This document shows, one piece after another, positions 55,116 to 63,887 of a stretch of 64,000 nucleotides of DNA. This stretch comes from Siminovitchia thermophila (GTDB taxonomy: Bacteria; Bacillota; Bacilli; Bacillales; Bacillaceae_C). The stretch lies in assembly GCF_016909185.1 (NCBI RefSeq), contig NZ_JAFBFH010000003.1:155683-219682 (forward strand), written 5' to 3'. The translations under genes and the position numbers were made by a program. The notes beneath the pieces are model-generated. The model saw nothing but the letters and a program-made list of their open reading frames with translations. It ran no database searches and was not told where the DNA came from. Numbering within the stretch: the first letter of the stretch is position 1; each line of letters begins with the position of its first letter.

Positions 55116-55338
55116 AGGAAGCTGCGGAAACATCGGATGCGCCCGAAGCTTTCGAGGGCGTCTTTGCTTAAACTTGCCGACAGGATTTTTTTATAACTGG
55201 GCAAAAAGCCGCACTGATTGAAGTTTCACTTTATCACGCATTCGACACAAACAAGGCTTCGAATATGTTTACTTTTTGATTCGTTTTCATTTATAATAAG
55301 AAATTGATGGACTACATGCTGCAAAGGAGGGATTCTTT

Positions 55339-55584
55339 ATGGATCGCATGTACAGAGTATTAGGTTTTTGGACTGGTATTTTTACTATTATGTTTTATCT
55401 TGGCGGAATGGATAAAACCGCGCTACTCTTTCTTGGCCAGACAGGATTCTTTGTATTGCTTGGCTATTTGAATCTGACGGAACGGATGTATATGTATGTG
55501 TTCGGCGCATACCTGACTGTATTTTTCGCTGGTTTTACATACTATACCCTATTTTTAATGCCGCCTGGCGGAGGGTTAAATTAA
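55339..55584 (+). CDS. yqgY: DUF2626 membrane protein YqgY
   Basis: A protein of 81 aa, MDRMYRVLGFWTGIFTIMFY onward, with three predicted membrane segments and the conserved C-terminal MPPGGGLN. CAAAGGAGGG precedes the ATG. Function unknown. Convergent with yqgX. Confidence 0.87.
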   Translation: MDRMYRVLGFWTGIFTIMFYLGGMDKTALLFLGQTGFFVLLGYLNLTERMYMYVFGAYLTVFFAGFTYYTLFLMPPGGGLN

Positions 55585-55593
55585 TCCGTAAAG

Positions 55594-55626
55594 AAAGCTT
55601 CCTAAGATGGCGGAAGCTTTCTTTTG
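55594..55626. terminator. Bidirectional terminator between yqgY and yqgX
   Basis: AGAAAGCTTCC, a 9-nt loop, GGAAGCTTTCTTTTG, between convergent genes. Confidence 0.8.
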
Positions 55627-55630
55627 ATTT

Positions 55631-56257
55631 CTAAACAAGATACGGATTGCTTGTTTTCTCTGTCTCAATTGTCGTGGAAAGGCCGTGTCCGGGAAAAACT
55701 ACCGTATCATCAGGCAGTGTAAACAGCTTTTGGTGGATGCTTTCAATTAATGTGGCATGGTCTCCACCGGGTAAGTCTGTTCTTCCAATGCCGCCGGAAA
55801 AAAGGGCATCGCCGGAAAAAACAGAGCCCATTTCCTTTATGTAATAAGAAAGGCTTCCTGGGGAATGACCGGGAGTTTCCAAAAGCTCCAAGGTAAATGG
55901 ACCGATCTCCACCTTTTCCTCTTTGGTAAATAGGTGGTCTGCCGGTCTCCCGGAAATCGGTTCCATTGGATAACGGGCAGATCCGTTTAATGACGGGTCC
56001 ATTAACCAGTCCTTCTCCAATTCGTGGATGTAAACTGGGATTCCCCAATGATTCCGTACTTCTTCCACAGCGCCAATATGATCAAAATGCGCATGTGTCA
56101 AAAGAACAGCAATGGGTTTGAATCCTTCTTGCTTCATGTATTCAATGAGCCGTTCCCCATCAAAACCCGGATCGAAAATGACACACTCTTTTTTTTCATT
56201 AAAAAGCAAATAACAATTTGCTTGAAGAGGGCCGAGGGGTATTTGCTTCAAATTCAT
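55631..56257 (-). CDS. yqgX: Metallo-beta-lactamase fold hydrolase YqgX
   Basis: A protein of 208 aa of the glyoxalase-II-like group. The metal motif THAHFDHIGAVEEV (about residue 56), later histidine in ETPGHSPGSLSYY, and aspartate in SVFSGDALFSGGIGRTDLPG are present, ending VFPGHGLSTTIETEK. Substrate unknown; thiol-ester hydrolysis is the family norm. The ATG at 56257 follows AAAGGAG. The frame extends 17 codons upstream without a site. Confidence 0.9.
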   Translation of the reverse strand: MNLKQIPLGPLQANCYLLFNEKKECVIFDPGFDGERLIEYMKQEGFKPIAVLLTHAHFDHIGAVEEVRNHWGIPVYIHELEKDWLMDPSLNGSARYPMEPISGRPADHLFTKEEKVEIGPFTLELLETPGHSPGSLSYYIKEMGSVFSGDALFSGGIGRTDLPGGDHATLIESIHQKLFTLPDDTVVFPGHGLSTTIETEKTSNPYLV

Positions 56258-56486
56258 TTGCAAGCTCCTTTCTGTTTTCTCTTTTTCAAGTTTACCATGA
56301 ACGATCATGAAAAATAAAAGGTTAACGTTTAAGACTGGAAGGAACGGGCAAAATAAGTAAGATTCAAGGAAGTGTCACTTTTGAAGCTCGACAAACAGGA
56401 TAAAAAGCTTTAAAATATGAGGAGCGGCATCTTACTAATACATAGTATATTTCCTTATTATCACTTAGAAGGGAGCTCTTAAATAA

Positions 56487-56654
56487 ATGGGTACAGCAAT
56501 TATTTTCTCCTTAGTTTCGATACTTGCAGTGTTTGCATTGGTCAGCTCTTTAAAAAACAGAAACGTATTAGGTATCATTTTCTCTCTGGGAACTGTCGGG
56601 GTATTCGGATTCTTTTCGGTCATGACATTTATTTTTTCAGGATATCCGGAATAA
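56487..56654 (+). CDS. yqgW: DUF2759-type small membrane protein (YqgW)
   Basis: A 55-aa protein translated from ATG 56487: MGTAIIFSLVSILAVFALVS, then SLKNRNVLGIIFSLGTVGVF and a second helix ending FSGYPE. Two membrane helices with a short basic loop. GGGAG lies 11 nt upstream. Position next to yqgX and the sequence pattern fit YqgW/DUF2759. Function unknown. Confidence 0.75.
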   Translation: MGTAIIFSLVSILAVFALVSSLKNRNVLGIIFSLGTVGVFGFFSVMTFIFSGYPE

Positions 56655-56671
56655 AAATGTGACCTTGTAAG

Positions 56672-56882
56672 AAAAGCGCAAGCGCCTGTTCAGTGATATA
56701 CGATCTGAAAAGAAACACATACGCAGATTACCATGTATTTGCTTCTGCAGGCATTGTGCGAGCTGAACAAGCTTCACCGAATAAGCTGCGGCGCAGGAGC
56801 ACGTGATGTTACCGTCGTAGTGCCCTCAATTCACTTTCTCGAGGAAAAGAGAACGAAGTTTCCCAGTCGCTGAGCGCTGACG
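56672..56882 (+). repeat. Dispersed repeat R3, copy B
   Basis: Begins GAAAAGCGCAAGCGCCTGTT and ends near GTCGCTGAGCGCTGACGC, so GCGC-rich ends are partly inverted. The middle shares GAGCTGAACAAGCTTCACCG, CGTCGTAGTGCCCTCAATT and TTTCTCGAGGAAAAGAGAAC with copy A at 22490-22680. A motif AGCGCAAGCGCC at the head of intergenic repeats is common in Bacillaceae genomes. Confidence 0.5.
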
Positions 56883-56907
56883 CAATTTTACTCTTACCTT
56901 GAGTAAA

Positions 56908-57272
56908 GAGGCTGGAACATAAGCAAATACAAAATAGCAAAAACCGAACAATTCATTTAAAATTGTTCGGTTTATTTGTGTTAAAAAAATCCCTATCTTC
57001 GCTACGTCAACATATTTCGCTTTACGCAGGTCTCTTCAGCTTCGTCGGAAAGCAAAGATCGCTTTCCTGCGGGCTTGAGCTACTCCCGCAGGAGTCTACC
57101 TATTTTGCTACGCTAAAAGCTTGCGTATGATACACTGGGACAATTTATCCGACATGTAAGGTGCCCGATTGGTTCAACTAACATTCAGTAGGAGAGCAAG
57201 AAAACTCCTCCTGAATGAAGTTTCACTTTATTGTTCGTTTTTTCATCAGCTGATTTAGTTGTGCCACAGCCT
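56908..57272. repeat. Dispersed repeat R1, copy C (inverted, internally deleted)
   Basis: Opposite orientation to copies A and B. Both ends are present: GAGGCTGGAACATAAGCAAA on the left and TTTAGTTGTGCCACAGCC on the right. The CCGAACAATT hairpin, the CCCGCAGGAG block and CATCAGCTGATTTAG are kept. The segment between the AGGTGCC boxes of the internal unit is lost, joining AAGGTGCC directly to CGATTGGTTCAAC. Confidence 0.8.
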
Positions 57273-57745
57273 TTTTTATTTTGCGCAAAATTGAAAGCGA
57301 ATGCCCCACACTCGGTTCTTTGCAATGCTAAAGCGCTCTTCATAGCCAATATCGTGCTTATCACTTTTGAGATGGCATCATAAGCAATAATGTGTTACCT
57401 GCTTGTATGTTTGCCTCTGAGAGCTCATATGGCTGCTTGCATGCAATCCCGCCTTTTCATCGCAACTGAAGGTTACGAGGCGTCTCTTCTATTGAGATCA
57501 GGCTTGTTTCAATGACAGCCTGGGCAAAATGACTTCAATGAAAGAACAAGCTCTCTTTGACAAATATGTCTGCCCGTATTGTTATTGAATGATTAATGGC
57601 TTTTTTATGCTGCAAACTCGCCCAAAAGTATTCAGGACTAAACCGAAGGTTCGCCGGTCCGATTTCACACCATTTCCACTTCGCTCTAATAGCTGTTACC
57701 TCTGCTTTCGCTAGTTTACTATAGACCGTGAAACTCACAACAGAT
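57273..57745 (-). pseudogene. Possible decayed gene next to R1 copy C
   Basis: On the minus strand, 57535-57738 is open for 67 codons (LAKAEVTAIRAKWKWCEIGP and PANLRFSPEYFWASLQHKK). Just downstream other frames give coding-like text, such as VTFSCDEKAGLHASSHMSS followed by a stop and KSDKHDIGYEERFSIAKNR. No start site or family was recognised. B. subtilis has yqgT, yqgU and yqgV in this interval; none is recognisable here. Confidence 0.3.
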
Positions 57746-57779
57746 CAAAAAGAAACCGCAGCTTTCACTGCGGTTTCTG
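57746..57779 (-). terminator. Terminator of the lipoteichoic acid synthase gene
   Basis: On the minus strand AGAAACCGCAG, a short loop, CTGCGGTTTCTTTTTG right after the stop codon. Confidence 0.9.
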
Positions 57780-59678
57780 TTATTGTTGCTGCTCCATTAA
57801 GTTGCCTCGATAATCTCTTGATTCATAAAATCTGAGCAAATCCCCGTAAATGATCTTATCCGAATAATCAAGTTCCACACGAGCTTTCTCTTTATATGGT
57901 TCACATAACGAGCCTTCAACCGGCTGTTCTGTTTCCTTCGAATAGCATGTATTATCCGTATAAACATAATCTTTGGTGATAAAGCTCCCGTCACGAAATA
58001 CTGCAAAATCACGGTGGTCATCGGAAAACAGATCTTCACCGAATTGAATGCTTGATTTCGTGTCCACACCGAGTAAATGCAGCAGTGTTGGCTTCAAGTC
58101 AATTTGACCGCCCACTTTGGAAATGGTTTTCCCTTTTCCTTGATCCGTAACACCTGGAATATGAACGATAAAAGGAACGCGCTGCAATTGCACACTGACA
58201 AAAGGAGTCACTTCTTTTCCAAGATATTGTGCCATTGCTTCGTTATGATTTTCAGAAATGCCGTAATGGTCACCATACATGACGATGATCGAATTGTCAT
58301 ACAACCCTTCATCTTTCAATTTTTGAATGAATGCTTTTACAGCTTCATCAGTATAGCGGACCGTTTGGAAATAACGGTTTAGCGTACCGCTTTTTGAATC
58401 ATATTCATCAATAAATTTATCTTCCTCATCCAATCTGAATGGATGGTGGTTTGTTAAGGTAATCATTTTTGTATAAAACGGCTTCTGCATTTCCTTCATC
58501 ATTTCAACTGACTGTTCGAAGAAAGGAATGTCTTTCATACCCCAGCCGACAGAAATATCAGGGGTAATTTCATAATCTGTTGCCGAGTAGTAATAATCAT
58601 AACCAAGTGCCTGGTACATGATGTCGCGATTCCAGAAGCTTTTGTTATTCGCGTGCATCGTTGATGTATAGTAGCCTTTCTTGCTTAAATTCTCGGCCAT
58701 TGAATCATATTCGTTTCCGGAATGCGTAAAAAATACAGCTCCGCGGTTCAACGGATATAATGAGTTTTCAAGTAAAAACTCCGAATCGGACGTTTTCCCT
58801 TGCCCTGTCTGATGATAAAAATTGTCAAAGTAATAGCTATCTTTAATGAAGCTGTTTAAAAACGGTGTAACTTCTTCTCCATATACATCGTTGTTTAAGA
58901 CAAATGACTGAACAGATTCCAAAGAAACGACAATCAAATTTCGGTTTTCAGCAATGCCAAACATATCCTCATTCGGTTTAACGTAATTGGCCCGGACGTA
59001 GTTGTCAATATCGACAAGCTCACTGCCGTCAGCCATTGCCCTTTGAGCAGATGATTTGGATTGAAGAAAAACATCATACAAATGGTAATTGTATGTTCCT
59101 AAATTTTTAACAAGCATTTCCCTGTCAAATGTTCTCGTTAAAAGCTGGGGCCGCTCTGTTTCTGCCAGTCCGATATTTAAAAAGAGCAACGCAAAGGCGA
59201 CAAGAAAATAAGCGCGTTGGTGCATTTTTTTAACGGGCACGAATTCTTCTACCTTGCGTTTATATTTCATGAACACGGCAAGGATGATGACATCCACAAA
59301 GTAAATGATGTCATACCAATGAATTTCGGTTAGTGCACTGTCCCCCAAGTCGGCAAAGTTGCTTGTCTGGAACAAAACAGGCAAAGTGATGAAATCTGTA
59401 AAAAACCTGTAAAATGCAATATTGGCATATAATATAAACCCCAGAATAAAGCTTGTGGCCATTACATAACGGTTTCTAATTTTCTCCGAATTAAAAAAGA
59501 ATGCAATACCAAAAGCAAACAGCAAAAAGCTTAATGGATTGATGAATAATATAAGCTCCTGCATAATATTTTCGATCTTGATGTCAAAACTTGTTTTATA
59601 TACGATGTATGTTTTTAGCCAGAGCATTACGGCCGCTACTACCGGAATGGAGAGCTTTTGAATTTTTAGCCTGCTCAT
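57780..59678 (-). CDS. yqgS: Lipoteichoic acid synthase (LtaS/YqgS type)
   Basis: A protein of 632 aa. Five N-terminal membrane helices (to about residue 185) and a linker lead to an extracellular sulfatase-fold domain that polymerises glycerol phosphate from phosphatidylglycerol. Catalytic and metal features: VVSLESVQSFVL (Glu), the nucleophile threonine in HQTGQGKTSDSEFLLEN (about 290), FWNRDIMYQALGYD, and IVMYGDHYGISENHNEAM (Asp-His). The ATG at 59678 follows AACAGGAGG; MRKQTGGHK before it is not needed. Position next to yqgQ and gluP supports YqgS, one of four B. subtilis paralogues. Confidence 0.92.
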   Translation of the reverse strand: MSRLKIQKLSIPVVAAVMLWLKTYIVYKTSFDIKIENIMQELILFINPLSFLLFAFGIAFFFNSEKIRNRYVMATSFILGFILYANIAFYRFFTDFITLPVLFQTSNFADLGDSALTEIHWYDIIYFVDVIILAVFMKYKRKVEEFVPVKKMHQRAYFLVAFALLFLNIGLAETERPQLLTRTFDREMLVKNLGTYNYHLYDVFLQSKSSAQRAMADGSELVDIDNYVRANYVKPNEDMFGIAENRNLIVVSLESVQSFVLNNDVYGEEVTPFLNSFIKDSYYFDNFYHQTGQGKTSDSEFLLENSLYPLNRGAVFFTHSGNEYDSMAENLSKKGYYTSTMHANNKSFWNRDIMYQALGYDYYYSATDYEITPDISVGWGMKDIPFFEQSVEMMKEMQKPFYTKMITLTNHHPFRLDEEDKFIDEYDSKSGTLNRYFQTVRYTDEAVKAFIQKLKDEGLYDNSIIVMYGDHYGISENHNEAMAQYLGKEVTPFVSVQLQRVPFIVHIPGVTDQGKGKTISKVGGQIDLKPTLLHLLGVDTKSSIQFGEDLFSDDHRDFAVFRDGSFITKDYVYTDNTCYSKETEQPVEGSLCEPYKEKARVELDYSDKIIYGDLLRFYESRDYRGNLMEQQQ

Positions 59679-59984
59679 CTTATGACCTCCTGTTTGCTTC
59701 CTCAAACCAAATTCGCGATTGTTTCCATTTTATAGAATATCAAAAAAGAAACTACCGTCTATCATAATATGATTCTTTTAAAAAATCAACTTGCAATATC
59801 CTAGCAAAGAGACTTGCTCATTAAGCCAACGTATGCTCTTCACCTTAATATTAGACGTTTGAAAGCATAAAAAGTTTCATTTTTTAACATAAAAAAAGAA
59901 ATTTACGAGTTTTTATACCGTAAACAAAGATCTATTTTAGCATATAAGGAAGAGATTTGAAATACTTTTTTCCCAACCACCCAT
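59679..59984. other. Short gap where glcK is expected
   Basis: About 300 bp of AT-rich sequence without a gene, repeat or terminator that I can recognise. In B. subtilis the glucokinase gene glcK lies here. Confidence 0.5.
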
Positions 59985-60185
59985 TTAATGGCCGCTCTTA
60001 TATTTATTCATCTCGCTTTTTAATATGATCATTGCTTTTTGAAAATATTGCGGTGTTATAAGTCCGGCAGAGTATATTTCTTTGATCTCATCTTCCATCA
60101 ACTGTAATTCGGCTTCTCTGTCACCCAAATAAACAAAAATGCCAAACCTCTTTAACAATTGTTGTACATCGAATGCAGATTTCAT
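59985..60185 (-). CDS. yqgQ: YqgQ family protein
   Basis: A protein of 66 aa: FDVQQLLKRFGIFVYLGDRE then LQLMEDEIKEIYSAGLITPQ, a small three-helix protein of DUF910. Nucleic-acid binding has been proposed for the family; function unknown. It starts 9 nt after gluP ends, so probably cotranscribed. Confidence 0.88.
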   Translation of the reverse strand: MKSAFDVQQLLKRFGIFVYLGDREAELQLMEDEIKEIYSAGLITPQYFQKAMIILKSEMNKYKSGH

Positions 60186-60194
60186 TCAAACCAC

Positions 60195-61706
60195 CTATTG
60201 CTCTTCTAATTTGTCGATAAAGTCCTGAAACTTTTGTTCATCTCCTACTTTTTCCACTTTCGCAGCATGTTCTTTGGCAAGTTCGAGATTTCCTTCATCA
60301 TAATAAAGCAAGGCCAAATTAAAATGTGCTTCAGAAAAGTGCGGCTCCAATTCGATCGCCTTTTGCAAATGCTTTTTCGCATCTTCCATTTTGTGGAACT
60401 GAATTTCCGTATAGGCGAGTTGGAAATAAGTCACCGCGTCCCCTTTCCCTTGTGAAATAGACTGTGACAACATGTCGTAAGCTGATTCAAATTCTCTGTT
60501 TTCGATTTGCTTCTTAGCCCGGGCATTGATCACATCCGCACGGTCGGCATGGTACCCGCCGTATAGGGCTAATGTTACTGCGATGGCAGCTATCACCAAA
60601 AACAGGAATTGCGTTGCCCATTTTCTTTTCTTCGGAAAATGAACGACCCCCGTTGCCAAAAAGCCGCCGACCAGCCCGCCGATGTGACCCGCATTATCGA
60701 TGCCGGGCACCGTAAATCCAAACACAAGGTTGATTCCGATCAGAAAAAGGACGTTTGTGCCAATTGTTCTAAAAAACAACTGTGTATTCATCACGCCAAT
60801 ATATAAAAGAGCGCCAAAACAACCGAATATGGCCCCGCTTGCTCCCGCAGAAAGGTTATCCGTAAAAAGGAAACTGGCAACAGAGCCGGTAAACCCGGAG
60901 AAAAGATAAATCCATAAAAAGCGCAGGCGCCCAAAAATTCTTTCAACAGCCGTGCCCAAATAAAAGAGCGCCAAAGTGTTCATGATCAAATGCAAAATCC
61001 CGATGTGTAAAAAGATCGGCGTAAAAAAGCGCCACCATTCACCCGAAAGGATTAAGGGATTATATTTCGCCCCAAATCGAATGAGTGTTTGAACATTCGT
61101 GCTTCCACCCTTTATCTCAACAAGAAAAAACATGAAAATTTGGACAGCTATAAATAGATACGTAAAAAACGGTTTGCCAAACTCAAATAATGCTCTTTCT
61201 TCCCTCTCCTGTTCCCGCGCATGGTGGATGACTTGTTCTTTAAGGGATATATGATCCGATTCAAGAAAGCTCATTTCGGACAGCGGGAAAGCGAACTCAA
61301 AATGTTTTCCCAGCCGCACAAAGGTATCTTCAGCAGTTTCCCGCGCCAAAATGACTGTTTCTACTTTTGTTTTCCCACTCCCCGCCATAAAAGGCCTTTC
61401 AATGACCCAGTCATAATCATCAACCGGCGGGTGTTGTGTCACATATATATTTACCACGTTCAACTCTTTTTTGAATAGATGCTTCCGTAATCTTTCCGCC
61501 TGTTCCCATGTCTTTTCAATGTCACGCTTCAACCAATTGGACCAGTCAAGGTTCGTGGAAATCAGACGAATAAAATGGATGCGTTTATTGCGCTCCGCTT
61601 CGAGCCAAATCTCATTTTCATCTTCATTTAAGCGCACAAGTCTATAATGTAATTCCTGGATAAAAAGTTGAGCCAGGCGCCAAAACATCCACTGTTCACG
61701 TTCCAT
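60195..61706 (-). CDS. gluP: Rhomboid intramembrane serine protease GluP
   Basis: A protein of 503 aa. An N-terminal soluble region of about 175 residues is followed by a rhomboid core with seven membrane helices, holding the catalytic serine in NLSAGASGAIFGCFGALLY (about 290) and histidine in GIDNAGHIGGLVGGFLATG (about 340). The C-terminus has TPR-like repeats (FESAYDMLSQSISQGKGDAV, AKKHLQKAIELEPHFSEAHF, NLELAKEHAAKVE). In B. subtilis GluP is needed for cell division and glucose export. ATG 61706 or TTG 61709 after GGGGCAAC. Confidence 0.94.
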   Translation of the reverse strand: MEREQWMFWRLAQLFIQELHYRLVRLNEDENEIWLEAERNKRIHFIRLISTNLDWSNWLKRDIEKTWEQAERLRKHLFKKELNVVNIYVTQHPPVDDYDWVIERPFMAGSGKTKVETVILARETAEDTFVRLGKHFEFAFPLSEMSFLESDHISLKEQVIHHAREQEREERALFEFGKPFFTYLFIAVQIFMFFLVEIKGGSTNVQTLIRFGAKYNPLILSGEWWRFFTPIFLHIGILHLIMNTLALFYLGTAVERIFGRLRFLWIYLFSGFTGSVASFLFTDNLSAGASGAIFGCFGALLYIGVMNTQLFFRTIGTNVLFLIGINLVFGFTVPGIDNAGHIGGLVGGFLATGVVHFPKKRKWATQFLFLVIAAIAVTLALYGGYHADRADVINARAKKQIENREFESAYDMLSQSISQGKGDAVTYFQLAYTEIQFHKMEDAKKHLQKAIELEPHFSEAHFNLALLYYDEGNLELAKEHAAKVEKVGDEQKFQDFIDKLEEQ

Positions 61707-61856
61707 CAATTTTGTTGCCCCGCTTTCTGCGGCTCATACCGCTTCCTGTCACTCTAATATAGCTAAATGGATACGAGATTGTAAAGCAATGCACACATAT
61801 ACACCGGAGTTCAAGCCCATGAAAATAAAAAAAGACCCGCGGCCAGGTCGTGATGA

Positions 61857-62036
61857 TTACTTTCGGGATACACTTTCGGTAAATCGATCCCTGACTCCCA
61901 GGATATTCATCGCCATCCCTACGCTCATCTTTCTGATGGACTCATTGCCAAGAAAAGCATTCAAAATCTTGTAGCGCCATTGGTATGCCAGCGAAGCGGC
62001 GGCAACAAGCAATAAAATGTTTGTCATTTTCTTCAT
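61857..62036 (-). CDS. yqgO: Small membrane protein YqgO
   Basis: A 59-aa protein from ATG 62036, preceded by AGGAGGG: MKKMTNILLLVAAASLAYQW, then RYKILNAFLGNESIRKMSVG and a tail ending TESVSRK. One N-terminal membrane helix and a basic, amphipathic C-terminal part. The position between 5-formyl-THF cyclo-ligase and gluP is that of B. subtilis yqgO. Function unknown. Confidence 0.75.
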   Translation of the reverse strand: MKKMTNILLLVAAASLAYQWRYKILNAFLGNESIRKMSVGMAMNILGVRDRFTESVSRK

Positions 62037-62087
62037 CTCAATCCCTCCTGTTCCTATTGTGCTACGATCGGGAGGGTTTATTCATTG

Positions 62088-62648
62088 TTATGTACGAATG
62101 ATTTCTTTTTCCGTTATCATTTTTCCTATAGGAATATCATATTCTTCATGTGGTAAGTGATCTATCAGCTGAAATGAGAAAGCGAGAGAAATGGTATAAC
62201 CCCGGTAATCCTTTAAAAACCGGTCATAATAGCCACCGCCAAAACCCACTCGATATCCGGCCCTGTTATACAGTAATCCAGGAACAATCACCAAATCAAT
62301 TTCTTCTTTAGATACGGCATCCGTTTCATGTTCTTTCGGCTCGAACAAGCCAAAAAAAGAATGTTCCAAGTTGGTAAATGAGTGGATTTGTCGAAAAGTC
62401 ATCTGTTTTGTTTCGGCATGGCATTTTGGCACAACTACTCTTTTGGACTGATCCCACCCTTTCCGGATCAACTGCCATGTATCGACTTCGGGAAATCTGG
62501 AAACCGTCAATGCAACCGTTTTCGCTTCTTTCCATTCCTCGGTGTCAACCAATGATTTTCCTATCTCATAAGACATCTGTTCATAGCGGAAGCGGTCAAG
62601 CGTTTGCAGTTTTTCTCCCATCATTTTTCTAAGTGATTTCTTATCCAT
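62088..62648 (-). CDS. yqgN: 5-formyltetrahydrofolate cyclo-ligase (YqgN)
   Basis: A protein of 186 aa. It converts 5-formyl-THF to 5,10-methenyl-THF with ATP. Features: N-terminal MDKKSLRKMMGEKLQTLDRF, the substrate-site SRFPEVDTWQLI, and the ATP-binding VIVPGLLYNRAGYRVGFGGGYYDRFL (about 125-150, in two motifs). GGAGATG site before the ATG. Confidence 0.93.
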   Translation of the reverse strand: MDKKSLRKMMGEKLQTLDRFRYEQMSYEIGKSLVDTEEWKEAKTVALTVSRFPEVDTWQLIRKGWDQSKRVVVPKCHAETKQMTFRQIHSFTNLEHSFFGLFEPKEHETDAVSKEEIDLVIVPGLLYNRAGYRVGFGGGYYDRFLKDYRGYTISLAFSFQLIDHLPHEEYDIPIGKMITEKEIIRT

Positions 62649-62667
62649 ACAAACATCTCCTGAATAT

Positions 62668-62708
62668 AGAAAAAGCCAGTATCATCGGCGTTCACCGTGC
62701 TCTGGCTC
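62668..62708 (-). terminator. Terminator of rpmG
   Basis: On the minus strand AGAGCCAG, a long loop, CTGGCTTTTTC, between rpmG and yqgN. Confidence 0.6.
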
Positions 62709-62717
62709 TTTCGCGTG

Positions 62718-62867
62718 TTATTTTGTTTCACGATGCAATGTAACCCTTTTTTCTCTTGGGCAGTATTTTTTCAACTCAAGGCGATCAGGATTATTGCGTT
62801 TGTTTTTTGTAGAAATATAATTACGCTCATTGCATTCTGTGCAAGCTAATGTAATATTAACGCGCAT
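62718..62867 (-). CDS. rpmG: 50S ribosomal protein L33
   Basis: A protein of 49 aa, [20 protein letters not shown] then [20 protein letters not shown] and VTLHRETK. The first CxxC pair is present, but the second position keeps only one cysteine (YCPREK), so it is the zinc-free type of L33. The ATG at 62867 follows GGAGGG; the frame is open 21 codons upstream without a site. Neighbour of yqgN as in B. subtilis rpmGA. Confidence 0.95.
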   Translation of the reverse strand: MRVNITLACTECNERNYISTKNKRNNPDRLELKKYCPREKRVTLHRETK

Positions 62868-63049
62868 GACTGTCTTTCCCTCCAAACTTCTCACATTATA
62901 CACCATTACAGGACTTTTATATAATATCACTTTTTATCAGGGAATTCCAGTCTCTAATCTAAAAAGAGAATCATGCAAAATTTGTAGAAATGTGGCTGAA
63001 TTGTTTTGTATGGTATAAAATAGAAGAAGTACTAATTTAGAGGTGAATT

Positions 63050-63439
63050 ATGGATATTGCCATTCTTATTTTATTATGCGCATCAACCCTATTTTTCATT
63101 TTGTCATTTTTTCAAAAAAACCACACGAAAGAATTGGAAAAAGAGGTTGAAGAGCTGACAATGACCTTGTTCAAGGAAAACCAAAATATGAAAAAGAGAA
63201 TCAGTATATTGGAAGAAGAGTTGCTGATGGAGAAAGGCTTCACCGACATGTCTGCCTCCCAAACGCCAAGTACTACCACTCTTCCCAATGTCAATGAAAT
63301 TTTGAAAAATCAGGTGCTTGCCCTACACGACCGGGGATTCACCCTAGAGCAAATAGCCAGGCAATCATCCCTTTCTGTCCAAACAGTGAAACAAATTGTT
63401 GAGGCTGGCAAAGTATCCGGAGGATTTCATCATGGCTAG
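63050..63439 (+). CDS. Membrane-anchored coiled-coil protein with HTH-like C-terminus
   Basis: A protein of 129 aa. One N-terminal helix (DIAILILLCASTLFFILSFF), a coiled coil (about residues 25-65, KELEKEVEELTMTLFKENQN), a Ser/Thr/Pro linker, and a C-terminal segment LHDRGFTLEQIARQSSLSVQ plus TVKQIVEAGK that looks like a helix-turn-helix, similar in style to DUF6115 proteins. AGAGGTGAATT precedes the ATG. It overlaps the next gene by 8 nt. Function unknown. Confidence 0.75.
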   Translation: MDIAILILLCASTLFFILSFFQKNHTKELEKEVEELTMTLFKENQNMKKRISILEEELLMEKGFTDMSASQTPSTTTLPNVNEILKNQVLALHDRGFTLEQIARQSSLSVQTVKQIVEAGKVSGGFHHG

Positions 63440-63887
63440 AAACGTTTTCAGAAAACTGGCCGCCGTTCTATTTATTTGTGCCGTCATATTACTCGTCATA
63501 AAACAAATGACTTACGCAGAAAAGAAGGCAGAAAAAAAGTCGCAACCCAAAGCCGGCTATGTGGAAATCAAACAAGAGGATTATGACAAACTCATAAAAG
63601 AGTCGGAGGACTGGAAGAAAAAATATGAGGGCCAGCTTGAAAAAGCTTCCACGAATAAGCAAGAAAGTGTAAAGGTTCTGTATTTGAATATTGGCGATGG
63701 TATGACTTCAAAAGACGTCAGTGAACAGTTGGCAAAAGCCGGACTTATCAAAACAGCGGATGACCTGAATACATATCTTTCAAAGAACAATATGCAGCGT
63801 CTTCTCCAAATTGGAGAATATGAGCTCAACAGTCAAATGGACATAGAAACAATGGCAAAAATCATCACTGGGCAAAAAGAGGAATGA
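63432..63887 (+). CDS. Small MltG/YceG-like membrane protein without catalytic domain
   Basis: A protein of 151 aa. An N-terminal signal anchor (LAAVLFICAVILLVIKQMTY) and a charged helical linker lead to a C-terminal module LNIGDGMTSKDVSEQLAKAG, then YLSKNNMQRLLQIGEYELNS. This resembles the LysM-like subdomain of the MltG endolytic transglycosylase; the catalytic YceG domain is missing. It may bind the cell wall. ATG 63432 follows GGAGG. Probably an operon with the preceding gene; location matches the yqzC-yqzD area of B. subtilis. 63888-64000 shows no further gene. Confidence 0.75.
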   Translation: MARNVFRKLAAVLFICAVILLVIKQMTYAEKKAEKKSQPKAGYVEIKQEDYDKLIKESEDWKKKYEGQLEKASTNKQESVKVLYLNIGDGMTSKDVSEQLAKAGLIKTADDLNTYLSKNNMQRLLQIGEYELNSQMDIETMAKIITGQKEE

